DNA of 64,000 nucleotides, from the NCBI GenBank assembly GCA_907165135.1, contig OU015566.1, positions 9,594,157 through 9,658,156 on the forward strand, read 5' to 3'. This document shows, in pieces, positions 53,227-64,000 of the stretch (position 1 is its first letter; each line of letters opens with the position of its first letter). Made by a program: the position numbers and the translations under genes. The notes beneath the pieces are model-generated. The model was not told the origin of the DNA. It worked only from the letters and a program-made list of their open reading frames with translations, and ran no database searches. The stretch is from Oikopleura dioica. Lineage: Eukaryota; Chordata; Appendicularia; Copelata; Oikopleuridae.

Positions 53227-54014
53227 TTTCTAGTCGATTTCTGAACAAAACCAGATTTATTGGTCGTCTGCGATGACGATTTTCGGAAAGGTATCCAGTA
53301 GGGAAAAGTCAAGTTTAGAGAGGATATACCACAAAAACTAGTCAATACTCGCCAATCTCCTCACAACTTTACTTTAAATACGGTAGAAATATAATATCTC
53401 TGAAAACAAAGAAGTTTGAAGAGGTCCATCCACAAATAATAGGGTAAAAGCAAAGGGAATAGGTTCTCCACGAAAGTCTTCTTTATAATCTCTGAATAAC
53501 ATTCATCTTCTGACAAAAGAGGGGAAAACGGAAAGAATGTTGGAAAGAACGCGCGTGCTGCGTAAAATAACGGCGCTGATTGGCCAGCGCGAGGTTAACA
53601 CGCGCTCTCAATTGGTGGAGTCAAGAATTCTCTCCAGATTTTCCGTCGAAGAGGAAAATGTACAATTTCCATTTCAAAATGAACTAAAACTTGTCCAATA
53701 GCGCGGAAATTTCGAAGAATTAGACTACTTATTTGTCTTAATTTATAAACCATTTGAAATAATTTTTCCTACGATATATTCATGGATTTTATTAACAAGT
53801 TTTGCCTGCATGATTTTCATATACTCAACTGTATTTATAATACAGATTCTTGAGTAAAAAGTTTTTAAAAACAATTCTCTTCAATCTCTGCCTGTCACTT
53901 TCAGCCTTGTTGGCGTTGTTTTTTGCTCTATCAGCAGTTCTTACCTTTTCTCAAAAGGTCCTCTTTATCCTCAAAGAATTGGAGGGTTGAAATGAGAGCT
54001 AGAAAATTTAGACG
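53227..54014. promoter_or_regulatory. bidirectional promoter region between eL37 and MFAP1
   Basis: 788 bp between divergent starts. Around 53577-53615 are two CCAAT-type boxes in the reverse orientation (gattggcc and aattggtgg) within a GC-rich patch. Otherwise AT-rich with no gene. Confidence 0.4.
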
Positions 54015-57000
54015 ATGTCGGAAGGAAGGAGCGAGCGTTACCGCCCGCCAGAGCCGAACCAAATGTTCACGCTCGGACACGATAAGTGGAAAAGAAATGG
54101 CCCCTCAGCGCATCAGGTACTGATATTTGATTTCCTGTGGTTTCTGACAGTTACGGTAGTCAACAGCAGGAGCAGTAGAAGTGCGAGATGCAAAAGGCCG
54201 CGTCGTCGGCCTCGAAAAAGTCAAAGTAACTCGTTATATGGCGGGTAAACGTCCAGACTGGGCGCCAGACGACTTCGATTCCGACGAAGAAATCCAGATC
54301 CAACCGAAAAACATCAAAATTAAAATGACAGGCGCTACGGTCCTTTCTGAAGAAGCGAAACAGGCGGCTTCTGGCGAAGAAGGCGGTACTTCCGAAATTA
54401 GCAATTTCGAGGACTCGGCTGCGGTAGCTGCTGATCCTCGACTTGCTCGACTCATGCGCCATCAAGCGGAGATCAAAGACGACGACGAGGATGATCGGAG
54501 AAGAGTCAGACATGAGCCCGTCATTATGTCGAGTGAGGATGAAGATGAAAAAGAAGAATCTGATGACGGTAAGTCTTCATGTTTGCTTGACCTGAAGCTA
54601 GAATCTTCAATTTCTCTAGAAGCCACGGAAAAGAGGCGAGAACTAATAAGAAGGCGGAACTTGGAGCGAGAAAAGCAGGAAGCAGAAATCCTACCGCTCG
54701 ACGATGATCTTCCAGATATCCAAGCCGACGATGAGAGCTCAGAGTACGAGACTGAATACGAATCAGAAGAAGACGAAGGACCCAGGTTGAAGCCTGTCTT
54801 TGTCAGAGAAAAAGGTACATTTCCCCTTCATTTTGATCTTTTTACGAGCAAATATATTAAGATCGTCTAACAGTGAAAAACGCTGAAATCGAAGAAGCGA
54901 AACAAAAGCGTATTGAAGTCGAAAAGAAGAAACTAGCAGCCAGAGTGGCTATTTTGGACAAAAAATAGGGGTCTATCCATCCAAATTCCATCCAAAAAAT
55001 TTCTAACCGGGTCTATCCATCCAAAATCCAATCCAATCCAATTTTCGCCCAATTCCCAACTAAAATCCAATTCCAAGTTCTTCCGAAATTCCAACTTTTC
55101 CCAATTCCCAATATGCCCCGATTCCATTGGATTTCCAATATTTTCCAGCTAGCAAATTCAAAAAAAAACAAACAAACAATACTTATTCTTCAAAGTTTAT
55201 TTCTGTAGATCCAAGGGCAATGTCTAGGATTGTGCTGGCAGCAAGTTTGTGGCGTCGAATAGATCGCATCAATGTCGTGAAACTGAAGGCTCGCTCCAGG
55301 CTTGAACTTGAGACGGAAGAGTGATGAAGCTAAGAAATGCTTTATTTTTGAACTCAAAAAAACCGAACCATTAATCCGATTCTGCTCAATCTTGGCAAGG
55401 TTTCAGCGTATCGCCGCCAGAACTCTCCAACAATATCATCTTCCGCAACCTTCTTCATTGCGCAATACTTCTTGTCTAATTTCAAATAAAGTAGATTAAT
55501 GATGAAAATTACTTACGCGCTTCTATATCAGTATCATTTACTTCGTCGTACTGAGCAATCTCTTCTTCGATCTTGGAACGGATTTCTTTTGGCTTTCCTA
55601 GTCCGCGGCGGTGACTAAGTGGGCCAACAGCGTTATTTTGGCTGTCACATTGAACATTATTAACGCCAGCTTCAAGGAGCTGTAACAACTGTTCATCTGT
55701 CAGCTCGTCGTCTTCCATTGTTCGATCAACCTCTGTGATCCAGTTCTTCGCTTTTTCGAGCCAATCCTTGGTTCCGTCGACGAGTACTTTCTGAATTATT
55801 TTTTTTTTTTTGGCATGAAGATAAATACATACCATTATTTTGGAGATGAAGGGGACTCGGGAATCTTTCATTTTGGCGACGACTGGATGAAAATTCATCG
55901 CTATCGATGTAGAGTCGGGTGCCAGGTAAATGCTTGCCAAGTCTTTGTTGGTAAAACGAAGGGGTACTTGACATGGGACATCGTTTCCATTCATATCAAT
56001 CCGCTTTTTTGTAACCTGTTCCACCACACTGATGAGCACAGCCTTCGCAAATCTGGATTCCTCGGTCCGACTGATTGTGATTCGATTGACGCACTCAATC
56101 ATTATTCGTTCGATTTGCTTGTAGTACGCTGATCCGCAGGCAAGCGAGTCAGACTCGAGAATATTGATACTGCGATGAATTTCGATAAGAAGAGGGTTGA
56201 TTGATCGCGCAAACTGCAGATCTGGGACTGGACACTCAGCGAGAAGATGGCGTTGAGGGTGGTTGATAGAAAAGAGGTTGTTTAGGCTATCTTCGCTCAA
56301 AAGGAGACGCTGAACTCCATAGATTAATTTCCGGAAGCGCGTGGAGCCGGAAATTCGATCGATGGCCTTCCCTTTCTCCTTTCTGTTGAGGAATGCATCC
56401 GTCTTTTCTTCAACAAGTCGTTTGACTTGATCGTCTTCAAGAATTTCAGTACTCGCTTTTATTTTTGCATTATAAAACTCTTTTATAAGCAAGCGATTAG
56501 TCACTTCTTGAGAAATCAAAAACGCATTGATTGACTTGTATCCGACACCAGCCGGAAGATCACTCGCCGATACTGTAGCTTCACACTTGTCGATGAATTT
56601 TTCAAGTGATTCGTACTTCTTATCCTTCGGTCCACCTGGTCTGAGATTTTGTTCGCACGCTCTCTTAAGGTTGCAACACATTGAATGACTTCCGCAAATG
56701 CTACGGTTGATCGTAAAATGCTCGGGCACGGACTCTGCTGCCTGATCGCTCACAATGCAGACCAAGTTTTCTCTATCGCATCGGTAAGGTTGTATTCTTC
56801 AAATATCTGCTTCAGTTTTTCTATGGTGTGATCCGCAGTTGAGTCCGGCATCGGAACATAACCGATCAAACAGTTCCAAAATCCGTTTTTGCAGCGAATA
56901 TTGACCTCAACCCCGAGTATCTTCCAGAGCGTATTTTCTTTAGTTTTCACGTATTTGTGGTCTTTAAAGGATATTAAATTGTTAATAAGACAAATTATTC

Positions 57001-58885
57001 AAAAATTTTTAAAGAAACTTTGAAATCCTTATCCTAGAGAAATTGACAGGCGGCCCTTTTTTGCCATTTCCGGAAGAATCTGTTGAAGGCGCTCCCGAAT
57101 TTTCTTTGCCTCTTCTTTCATGTATATTTTGATGGCATCCTTCGAAAGGCAAAGTTGATTGATGAGCATCTGGCTAAAGGATACATTTTTGAGAAGGCAG
57201 CGCATCAGGGCCTTGACAGAGTCATGTGACCAAAACCGGAAGCTTGTTCCGGTATCGCGCATGACTTGCAGAACTTTCTTCTGGACATCAACTCTGTGGT
57301 CCTTGGTGTTATTCAGAAGCGCGAGTACTCTCTGCTCATCTGGTGCTTGCGCGTGGCGATCCACAATCGGTTCGAGAGTCTTTTTATAGACATCTGTATT
57401 TTGATCGTATGTATGGAATGGCTTAAGGTTTTTTAAGAATTTTTACAAAATGCAAATTTTACCTCTCCTCTGCATTTTTTGCACTTAGCTCCATCTATTC
57501 TTGCGCAGCGCAAGTAGCAAGTCGGAAATCCCTCGAAATAGTACTCTTCAAATTCAAGGTTGAGCTCTCGAATCTTGTCTTGTAGTTTTGTAGGGGTCCA
57601 TTTCTTCCATTCACCAGTCGGTTGCTCACTTTTTTCATCAGCAGTAATTTCCGCTTTCTTTCTATCAACCTCTTCTTTTCGTTTATCCTTGTCTTTTTCG
57701 TCACTCGCCACATAAATGCATCTCTTGGAACGCTTGGCAGGTGGACTCATCCCTTCTGAAAAAAGGTTGACTAGTAAAAGAAAAGAAAATGCCATTTAAA
57801 TCGCAGTAAAACTCTCTAATGATCAGTATTTATCCGTCTGAGAAAGGTAGACTGCGCGTGATGAGTGTAGGTTGAGAACAAACCTGATTGGTCGATCATT
57901 TTTTCGCAATTTTTTCTCGGATCCAATCTTGCCAACAACTGCCAATTCCCCAAGAAGATCCAATTTTCCAATGTCGCCAATCCCCAATTTCCCCCAATTA
58001 CCCAATTTTACCCAATAAAATCCGATACCCTGGCCATCCAAATTCCATCCAAACCTTATTGGATTGGATCCAATCCAATTCCAACTAACCCCCAAGTCCA
58101 AAATAGCCACCCTGCTAGCAGCCGAGAGGAAAAAGTACACCCTGACGATGATCGAAAAAGACGCGAAAAAAGACTTTGAAATGGAGAGAGACGAGAAGAC
58201 GCTTCTGGAGGCGTGTGACTCCGATGATGGAGATCCAGACGTCGAATTTGAAGGTAAAAATGAAAAGAGGGGACTTGTTTGCTCAAACTTATTTTCTTAC
58301 TTTAAGCTTGGAAATTCCGAGAGCTGCAGCGTCTGAAGCGAGACCGAGAAGCTCGTGAAGCAGAAGAAGCAGAGCAAGCTGAACGAGATAGACGCAGAGC
58401 AATGACGGAGGAAGAGCGAATCCGGGACAACGAACTCAACCCGAAAATTATTACCAATGCTCAAAATAAGGGCAAGATGAAGTTCTTGATGAAATACTAT
58501 CATCGTGGTGCCTTCTACATGGACAAAGAGGAGGATATACTGAAGGTACTCCTTTATCGACTTTACACATTTATAAAATTATTCCAGCGAGATATCATGC
58601 AACCTACGCTCGAAGATCACCAAGACAAAGAAGCTCTTCCAGATGTCATGAAAGTCAAGGTGAATACAAGATTTCTTTTGAGTTTCTTTTCTGACTCAAT
58701 CATTTTAGAATTTCGGAAGGTCTGGCCGTACAAAATGGACTCATCTTACTGCCGAAGATACCACAGCCTTCGATGGTACTGCCGGTGGAGCCTGGGCGGC
58801 CAAAGACAACACGACTCATCTTAAATATGGAGCGGGTTTTAAACAGACTTTTGAGCGGCCGTCAAAGAGAAAGAAACTCTCTTAG
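54015..58885 (+). CDS. MFAP1: spliceosome-associated MFAP1, split by a hAT transposon
   Basis: Spliceosomal B-complex protein. Exons: 54015-54116, 54160-54568, 54620-54814, 54874-54940, [insert], 58123-about 58250, then about 58307-58543, 58589-58661 and 58710-58885. Family phrases: STAGAVEVRDAKG, KVKVTRYMAGKRPD, GPRLKPVFVREK, ERKKYTLTMIEKD, KGKMKFLMKYYHRGAFYMD and NFGRSGRTKWTHL. A 3,174-bp hAT element sits between codons KKKLAA and ERKKYT. Removing it with one TSD copy gives an uninterrupted family match. This allele is disrupted unless the element is spliced or excised. Confidence 0.9.
54941..58114. mobile_element. hAT transposon, 3.2 kb, 8-bp TSD
   Basis: Terminal inverted repeats CAGAGTGGCTATTTTGGAC and GTCCAAAATAGCCACCCTG, flanked by ctagcagc at 54933-54940 and 58115-58122. 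Both ends carry subterminal repeats of tccaattccaa and tccatccaaa. The interior encodes a minus-strand transposase. Near-perfect ends and TSD indicate a young insertion. Confidence 0.95.
55183..57795 (-). CDS. hAT-family transposase, apparently frameshifted
   Basis: Cut-and-paste transposase. The N-terminal exon (57465-57795) has a basic stretch and a zinc-binding cluster (CYLRCARIDGAKCKKC, BED-like). Then come RFWSHDSVKALMR, LSISLDDW-like sequence, CIVSDQAAESVPEHF (catalytic Asp region) and CGSHSMCCNLKR. The C-terminal dimerisation region has EFWRRYAETLPRLS and SLERAFSFTTL (the SxxxERxFS hallmark). At about 56765-56780 the frame shifts without a usable intron, so this copy may be inactive or contain an error. 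Exon limits are approximate. Confidence 0.8.
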
Positions 58886-59004
58886 ACCGACTCGTCTGAT
58901 TTTAACTTGCACTAATTTCTGTACTGCCCTGTTTTTAATTGTAAATCGTAACTGATTCCCATGCCAATTCAATTTTCCAGTTTTAAAAAGAGGATTATTT
59001 TAGA

Positions 59005-59957
59005 ATGGCAACACAGTTCGACGAGTACTCTAGAGGCGATCCATTCATTCATGCCGCTGATCAGGGAAACAACTGTAAGTCTGCCCTTCAACTGAATTTT
59101 TTAATAATTTCGCCAATAGCGGCCGAGTACAAGCGTCACTGGTCTCCTTATTCGTGGCACGGAGGCACTTGCCTGGCTATTGCCGGCGACGATTTCGTTC
59201 TGATGGCTTCTGACACTCGACTTGGCGAACATGGAGGCATTTACACTCGCGAGCTCAACCGAAACAGCAAAGGTAGGGGACAATCATTATTTCTGCTTGC
59301 ACAAAGACAATTCTAGTTACCGATCACTGCGCAATTGGCCAATGCGGCTTCCAGGGAGACGCACGCGTTTTGCTTCAAAATGTCAAAGCAAAGATTCGAA
59401 TTTACGAGCATCAACACATGGAGCAACCAACTGCTCCTGCCATCGCTGCCATGCTTTCTACCATGCTTTATTACAAGTAAGCGACACTTATCAGCGGATG
59501 AGTCTTCATCTCTTGAATTTTAGACGTTTCTTTCCATACTACGTGTACAACATCGTCGCTGGTCTCGACGGAGAGGGCAAAGGCTCTGTCTTTAGCTACG
59601 ATCCTGTCGGATCCTACGATCAGGTCCCGATGGTCTGCTACGGCTCCGCTCAGAATCTTATCCAGCCATTCCTTGACAATCAGATCCGACGACCTCACAT
59701 CAAAGTAGCTACCCCTCCTATTTCAATCGTATTTACTATCTCTTTCAGGAAGATGAAGCACCAAAGATGACTCGAGAGCGAGTTCGTCAATTGGCCATTG
59801 ACGCGTTTATTTCCGCTTCTGAGCGAGAAACCAACACTGGTGACGGGGTCCGTCCCTTTATCTATCAAAAAGTCCTAATCAAAGCTTTCAGATCACTGTT
59901 ACACTCATCGACAAGAACGGCACAACTGTTGAGACAATTCCACTCCGACGAGACTAG
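59005..59957 (+). CDS. PSMB1: 20S proteasome subunit beta type-1
   Basis: Non-catalytic beta6 subunit of the 20S proteasome. Six exons, GT-AG introns at 59075-59119, 59273-59316, 59477-59523, 59705-59748 and 59848-59891. Family phrases: [68 protein letters not shown] and [15 protein letters not shown]. The end ETIPLRRD matches the human ETVSLRKD end. About 240 residues, as expected. It begins 120 nt after MFAP1 on the same strand, so the two may be co-transcribed. Confidence 0.95.
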
Positions 59958-60166
59958 TAAAATATCTTTTTCAAAAGTTCTATTTTCATCGTTCACTTTT
60001 ACGCACGGAAACATGTAAGAATTCACGAAAACTGCTTCAAACTGCAATAAATTTGAAAAAAATAATTTCAAAATGCTAAAATTGGCAAAGGAACTTTTGG
60101 TTTATTTGCTTTTTACACAGTCGGTAATTTTACAAATGAGAGAGCATCGTTGACTGAGGCAGTTCG

Positions 60167-62125
60167 TTATTGATCACTTCGGATGTCGTCTCGCTCTCCA
60201 AGTGCACTTCGACGTCTCTGTTGTCTAAACAGGTGCCTAAACAGCATGAGTTTAACATTTTCTCTTGAATTTAGTTTGATCTGACCCTGGGAGTCATGAT
60301 TGTGCAGAACACATTTCCACTTGACAACAGCTTTTTGAACTATTGCTGATTTTCGTAGTTCGCCTTCGTCTAATCGACCCTTCGCTAGATTGAGGAAATT
60401 CAACCCGTTTGCGGGTTCGATGTTCAGCTTTTTCTTCGTATCGTCGATGTTGCTTTTCAGTAGTTGTTCTCCTTTCTTTCCTAAAGCAATTTTGTAGTTA
60501 TAAATATCAGGTCCTGATTCCAAAAGTTATCATTCGCGCATGATCCAAATTTATTCATAAACCCTTCCCCTTGTCTGCCAAAAAGTTTGTACCTTTTATT
60601 TGCATATAAGTGCTAACCATCCGAATCAAACTTCCAAGCCAAAGAAGACCTAAGATCAGCCAGAAGAACACTGCTATTCTATACATATTGAACATAGCTT
60701 CTATCCCATGTGACCAGCTTGTCTAAAACTTCGTCACCAGCTGTCAAGAAAACAAAATAAAACAAACCTTGTCACAAACCACCGAGATCCCACTCTCCGC
60801 AGAGACGGCTGACGACGGCATTGGGTTTGTCAACTCACTTAGGCACGCGTCCTCGTCCATCACGTGCTTTGCCTTCTCGATCGGAGGGATGTTCCTAAAT
60901 TATGAAGATTGAATTGTCAAGAACTTTTAGCAACCTTGGGACCATATCACCGAAACCAGTCGTAGATAAAGAAATGAAGATGAAATAGACGGAATCTACA
61001 ACGTCCCATCCTTCCATATGGTGAAATAGCCAAATTGGTCCTGCAATAAGGAAAAAGAAACCCATCACACAGAACAATGTTGTTCCTACGGAAGCAGGGA
61101 TTCCTCTTTTGAGTCGCTCTTCAGCCGCTTTGCCAATCTTGAGCACAATAATGTTTGAGTTTTCAGACAATTTTGACATCATGTAGCCGAAATATGGGAT
61201 GCCGACGCTGACGAATACAATACAGAAAATCTTCCCGTGAGGAGTTACTGGTACAAGATTTCCGTAGCCTTTTTCAGCATGAAAAAAAAATGTTTTGAAG
61301 TGAAAAAAGAGATCATTTTCTCATGCTTTCCTATCGTTGTAGCGATCGTTCCCGCGAAGAAAAAGGCATTATGAAAGTTCCATTTCTTCTCACAATCTTG
61401 ATGCAGCGCCATATAGTTTGAGATAGAAAAGTCGGCAGTGCGTTTGAGAATCTTGCGTAATGTCGCTCCGCTGAGGACGAAGACATCTTCGTCGAACTTT
61501 CCCTTGAAGTCGGCCATCACCATAAGTTCTAATGAGTTTCGCAAGTTAGATTTGAAGGTTGGCGAAGATCATTATACTATACTTTTGAAGACCATTTCTA
61601 GCTGCATACGAAAGTCGGGGTCCTTGTGCATGATCATATCAAGGATATCGATGTAGGCATTTTCGGCGCAGTCGGTGCTGTGCCAGTACTGATACGCCTC
61701 GATGATATCCCCTCGATAATAGGCGAGTTCTGTCTCATTGCTCATCATCTTCTTTATCCCTATTTTATAATTAATTCCTGCCTCAGAAACTTTCTGACTT
61801 GATGATTTTTTAATACTGTCAAGTTCGGAAACACGATCTATTCCAACCGCAAAAGTTCAAGATAACACTTCTCAAACTAATAACCCGTTAGTACCTCTAC
61901 AGAGCTTCTTGTTCATTCCCAGTTCGTAGAAGTACATATTTCCGAAACTCTGCGTTTTCAAGATAAGAGCAGCTTTTGCGTCCTCGCATTTCTTTTCTTC
62001 GAATTCGCTTTCGCACCAGATGAATATTCCAGCACCAATCAATAAATATATCATGTAACCAGCGAAAATCTATCATAAAGTTAATCATGATTTTTTAATT
62101 AAAACTTGATAGGATCGCCTGTTTA
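60167..62125 (-). CDS. two-pore-domain potassium channel B
   Basis: K2P subunit. TM1 (GYMIYLLIGAGIFIWCE), cap region, pore 1 (FHNAFFFAGTIATTIG, continuing across an intron to a YGNL-type end), an inter-pore loop exon (MMSKLSENSNIIVLKIG), TM3 (FCVMGFFFLIAGPIWLF), pore 2 (STTGFGDMVP) and TM4 (AVFFWLILGLLWLGSLIRM), then a basic C-terminal tail ending at 60167 (RRRSALGERDD). Introns are short GT-AG. The true start lies above the small exon at about 62113-62125 and is unresolved. It is a separate, diverged relative of channel A. Confidence 0.85.
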
Positions 62126-62745
62126 AATCAAAAAAAAAATAATTCAAGAGTCAATACTACCACTGACTCGATTGCTTACTGTTATCCTAGTTACCTTTGC
62201 TGAGCTGAAGAAGAGCTGTGCGACAGATAGATGTATTCTTAAGGGGGTGGCCCTCCTCTGCATTTTTCTCTCAAAATTACATTTAATTGTAAAGTTCCTA
62301 AGAGCACTGCTGCCCTTAGCAAAAGCTACGTATCGCCTCGCCTGCTTCATGAATTATTTTTTACAAAAACTTGGAAGCGCAGCGATTAATTCGTCGCTCC
62401 AAATCAATAAGGATTTACGAAGCAATCAATTGCTTTCAGGATCATTCTTACACTTGAATTGAAGAAAGCCATTCTCGTAAATGTAAAAAATAAATAAGAT
62501 GAAATTGAAAGTGCTCTATCGACATCGTGTTGAAATCTAACGACAATCTTGATTCCCTAGGCATAGGATGAGCTACTCCTCGAACCTTTAACAGATTTAG
62601 ATACGCGCCTGGCAGATCCAATTAATGGATTTAATCCCTTAACCGAGCTGCTTCTATATAATACGACCTAAAGTAAATTTAAAAATAAAGGTTAGTTTGG
62701 AAGATTTTCAATTGTAATTCATGTATTTAAAAAAAAAACAGTATA
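62126..62745. other. 5' flank of K2P channel B
   Basis: May contain an upstream K2P exon near 62150-62220, but the phase does not fit, so it is not called. Rest AT-rich. Confidence 0.3.
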
Positions 62746-63553
62746 CAGTCGACTCTGGCAATTACGAGTAGCAGAATTACGAGTATTTTGACAAAAACCC
62801 GCCAATTTTGAAAACAAGGGATCATCGACCGAAAAAAATTTTTTTCGAAAAAATTGAGAATGCTTGATTTTAATCATTAACCCGCTAACAGGGTGGTCGA
62901 TTTTGCCTACGCTTTTGCCTGTCTGTGATTGAGTGAAAACATGGATCCGGGCATGCGATTGGCTACTCATTTCCACGCGTGGCCGTGAGACGGCCACGCG
63001 CCTGTAACCGGGTTAAATCTTTGGCTTAAGAGTCTCCGGCTCTTCAGATGGTTTTAAAGCAGCTTCAACAGATTGAAAATTTGCATTTTTTTTTATGAAA
63101 GTCTCTGAATATTATTTTAATTTTTCGTTGACAAAAAACTTTCCAAAGGAGTACGGTGGTAGCTAAGAGCCTTAGCTCTCTCCTGAAAAAAATTAAGGGT
63201 TTCCCTCAGCTTAAATCCCTGAAAAAGCTTGATCCTATCAACCTGATCTTTAACGGCCTGTATATCATTGAGGAGGTAGAACTAGATTTTTGAACAACCG
63301 TGATTTTCGGGATCATCATAAGGGAAGCGGTTGTATTCGAGTGTTAAATTCGAGTTCCAATTAAATTAAGGGTGTAAATAAGATAGCTTCGGAGAAATAC
63401 TAACTTCAAGGAGGCCCATTTTCGCAATTCTTGATGGGGGGTCCTTAAAAATGAAATCGAGAGAAAATCGAGCCACATTTTCCAACTCGGAGAATTACGA
63501 GTATTTCACGAAATTCCCGACAAAAAAAGGCTCGTAATTGCCAGAGTCGACTG
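62746..63553. mobile_element. pogo/Tigger-like MITE, TA duplication
   Basis: 808 bp. Ends cagtcgactctggcaatta and its complement, flanked by TA on both sides (62744-62745 and 63554-63555). An internal aattacgagtatt repeat occurs near both ends. CAGTCGAC ends are typical of pogo/Tigger families. No transposase frame. Confidence 0.85.
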
Positions 63554-64000
63554 TAATACTTGGCCCCCCGAAACCTTATTTTAAAATAAACGAATAAGTG
63601 CAACAAATAATATTGCAGTTCAATCCACCCATCCCTTTTCTGTATGTTTCGTTTTCCTCGCTCTCTAACAGAAACGGACGAAGTTAGCATTTTCTCCTGA
63701 CAACTGTCGACTAAAGGGGACAAGTATTGAAAAGCTATTTAGAAAGCAAAGCAATGAATATTAATCCTGGCATGTACAGCGCCCGAGAAGTGCATCGATA
63801 CTACAGAAAACACTCTAGAAGAACACAGTCCCCTTTTTTTAAGTATTCTAACCCGAGTCAACCAATGGCTTTATTATGAATATTTTCAAGTCTTCTTACC
63901 AGTCACTGAGAGCCACTGCTCTCAACTCTATGGAACCCAACAGCGAGCCAATTTGTTTAATAACCAGCTCGCAATAGAAAAACAATTGTGAATTTCTATT
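63554..64000. other. right edge, one small open frame
   Basis: A 41-codon frame (63754-63879, plus; GMYSAREVHRYYRKHSRR) follows an AT-rich stretch and could be a first exon of a gene beyond the edge. Nothing else recognised. Confidence 0.3.

Overview
The window looks like nuclear DNA of a compact animal genome, most likely a larvacean tunicate such as Oikopleura or a relative. Host genes have many tiny introns (about 40 nt), lie close together on both strands and are recognisably metazoan (XRN2, ELAV-like, SLC35A5-like transporter, two K2P channels, eIF2D, eL37, MFAP1, PSMB1). Several introns restore the reading frame only if read as GA-AG or GC-AG, and an interstitial TTAGGG-type repeat is present. 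The species call is inference.

Layout. 0-6 kb: a 5'-truncated XRN2 (minus), an unrecognised multi-exon gene, a truncated copy of its last exons, and between them a cluster of large foldback palindromes that share a 63-bp core. About 6.1-21.1 kb: a Polinton/Maverick (adintovirus-like) element with protein-primed DNA polymerase B, major and minor capsid proteins, adenain-type protease, small basic protein, retroviral-type integrase and packaging ATPase. To its left lie four small single-pass membrane proteins and two acidic proteins that look like cargo. 21.9-28 kb: three RING proteins (one frameshifted), a coiled-coil protein kinase, a glutathione peroxidase and a Thr-rich membrane protein. 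One RING gene shares a promoter-like motif with the ATPase gene, so part of this block may also be cargo. I could not align terminal inverted repeats, so the element's ends are unresolved.

28.4-46 kb: an ALKBH3-like protein that has lost its iron ligands, an ELAV-like RNA-binding protein, a gene-poor stretch, two probable cilium-related genes, two related small Cys-rich membrane proteins, and an SLC35A5-like transporter with four non-canonical introns. 46-64 kb: K2P channel A, eIF2D, an eL37 without its zinc-binding cysteines, MFAP1, PSMB1 and K2P channel B.

A recurring theme is DNA transposons with intact terminal repeats and target-site duplications inside coding exons: a 3.2-kb hAT in MFAP1 (8-bp TSD), a 1.3-kb Mutator-like element in the first pore exon of K2P channel A (9-bp TSD), and two hAT MITEs in one small membrane-protein gene (8-bp TSDs). 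In each case removing the element plus one TSD copy restores the frame. Two pogo-like MITEs with TA duplications lie between genes. Functions are assigned from recognisable motifs only; no database search was run.
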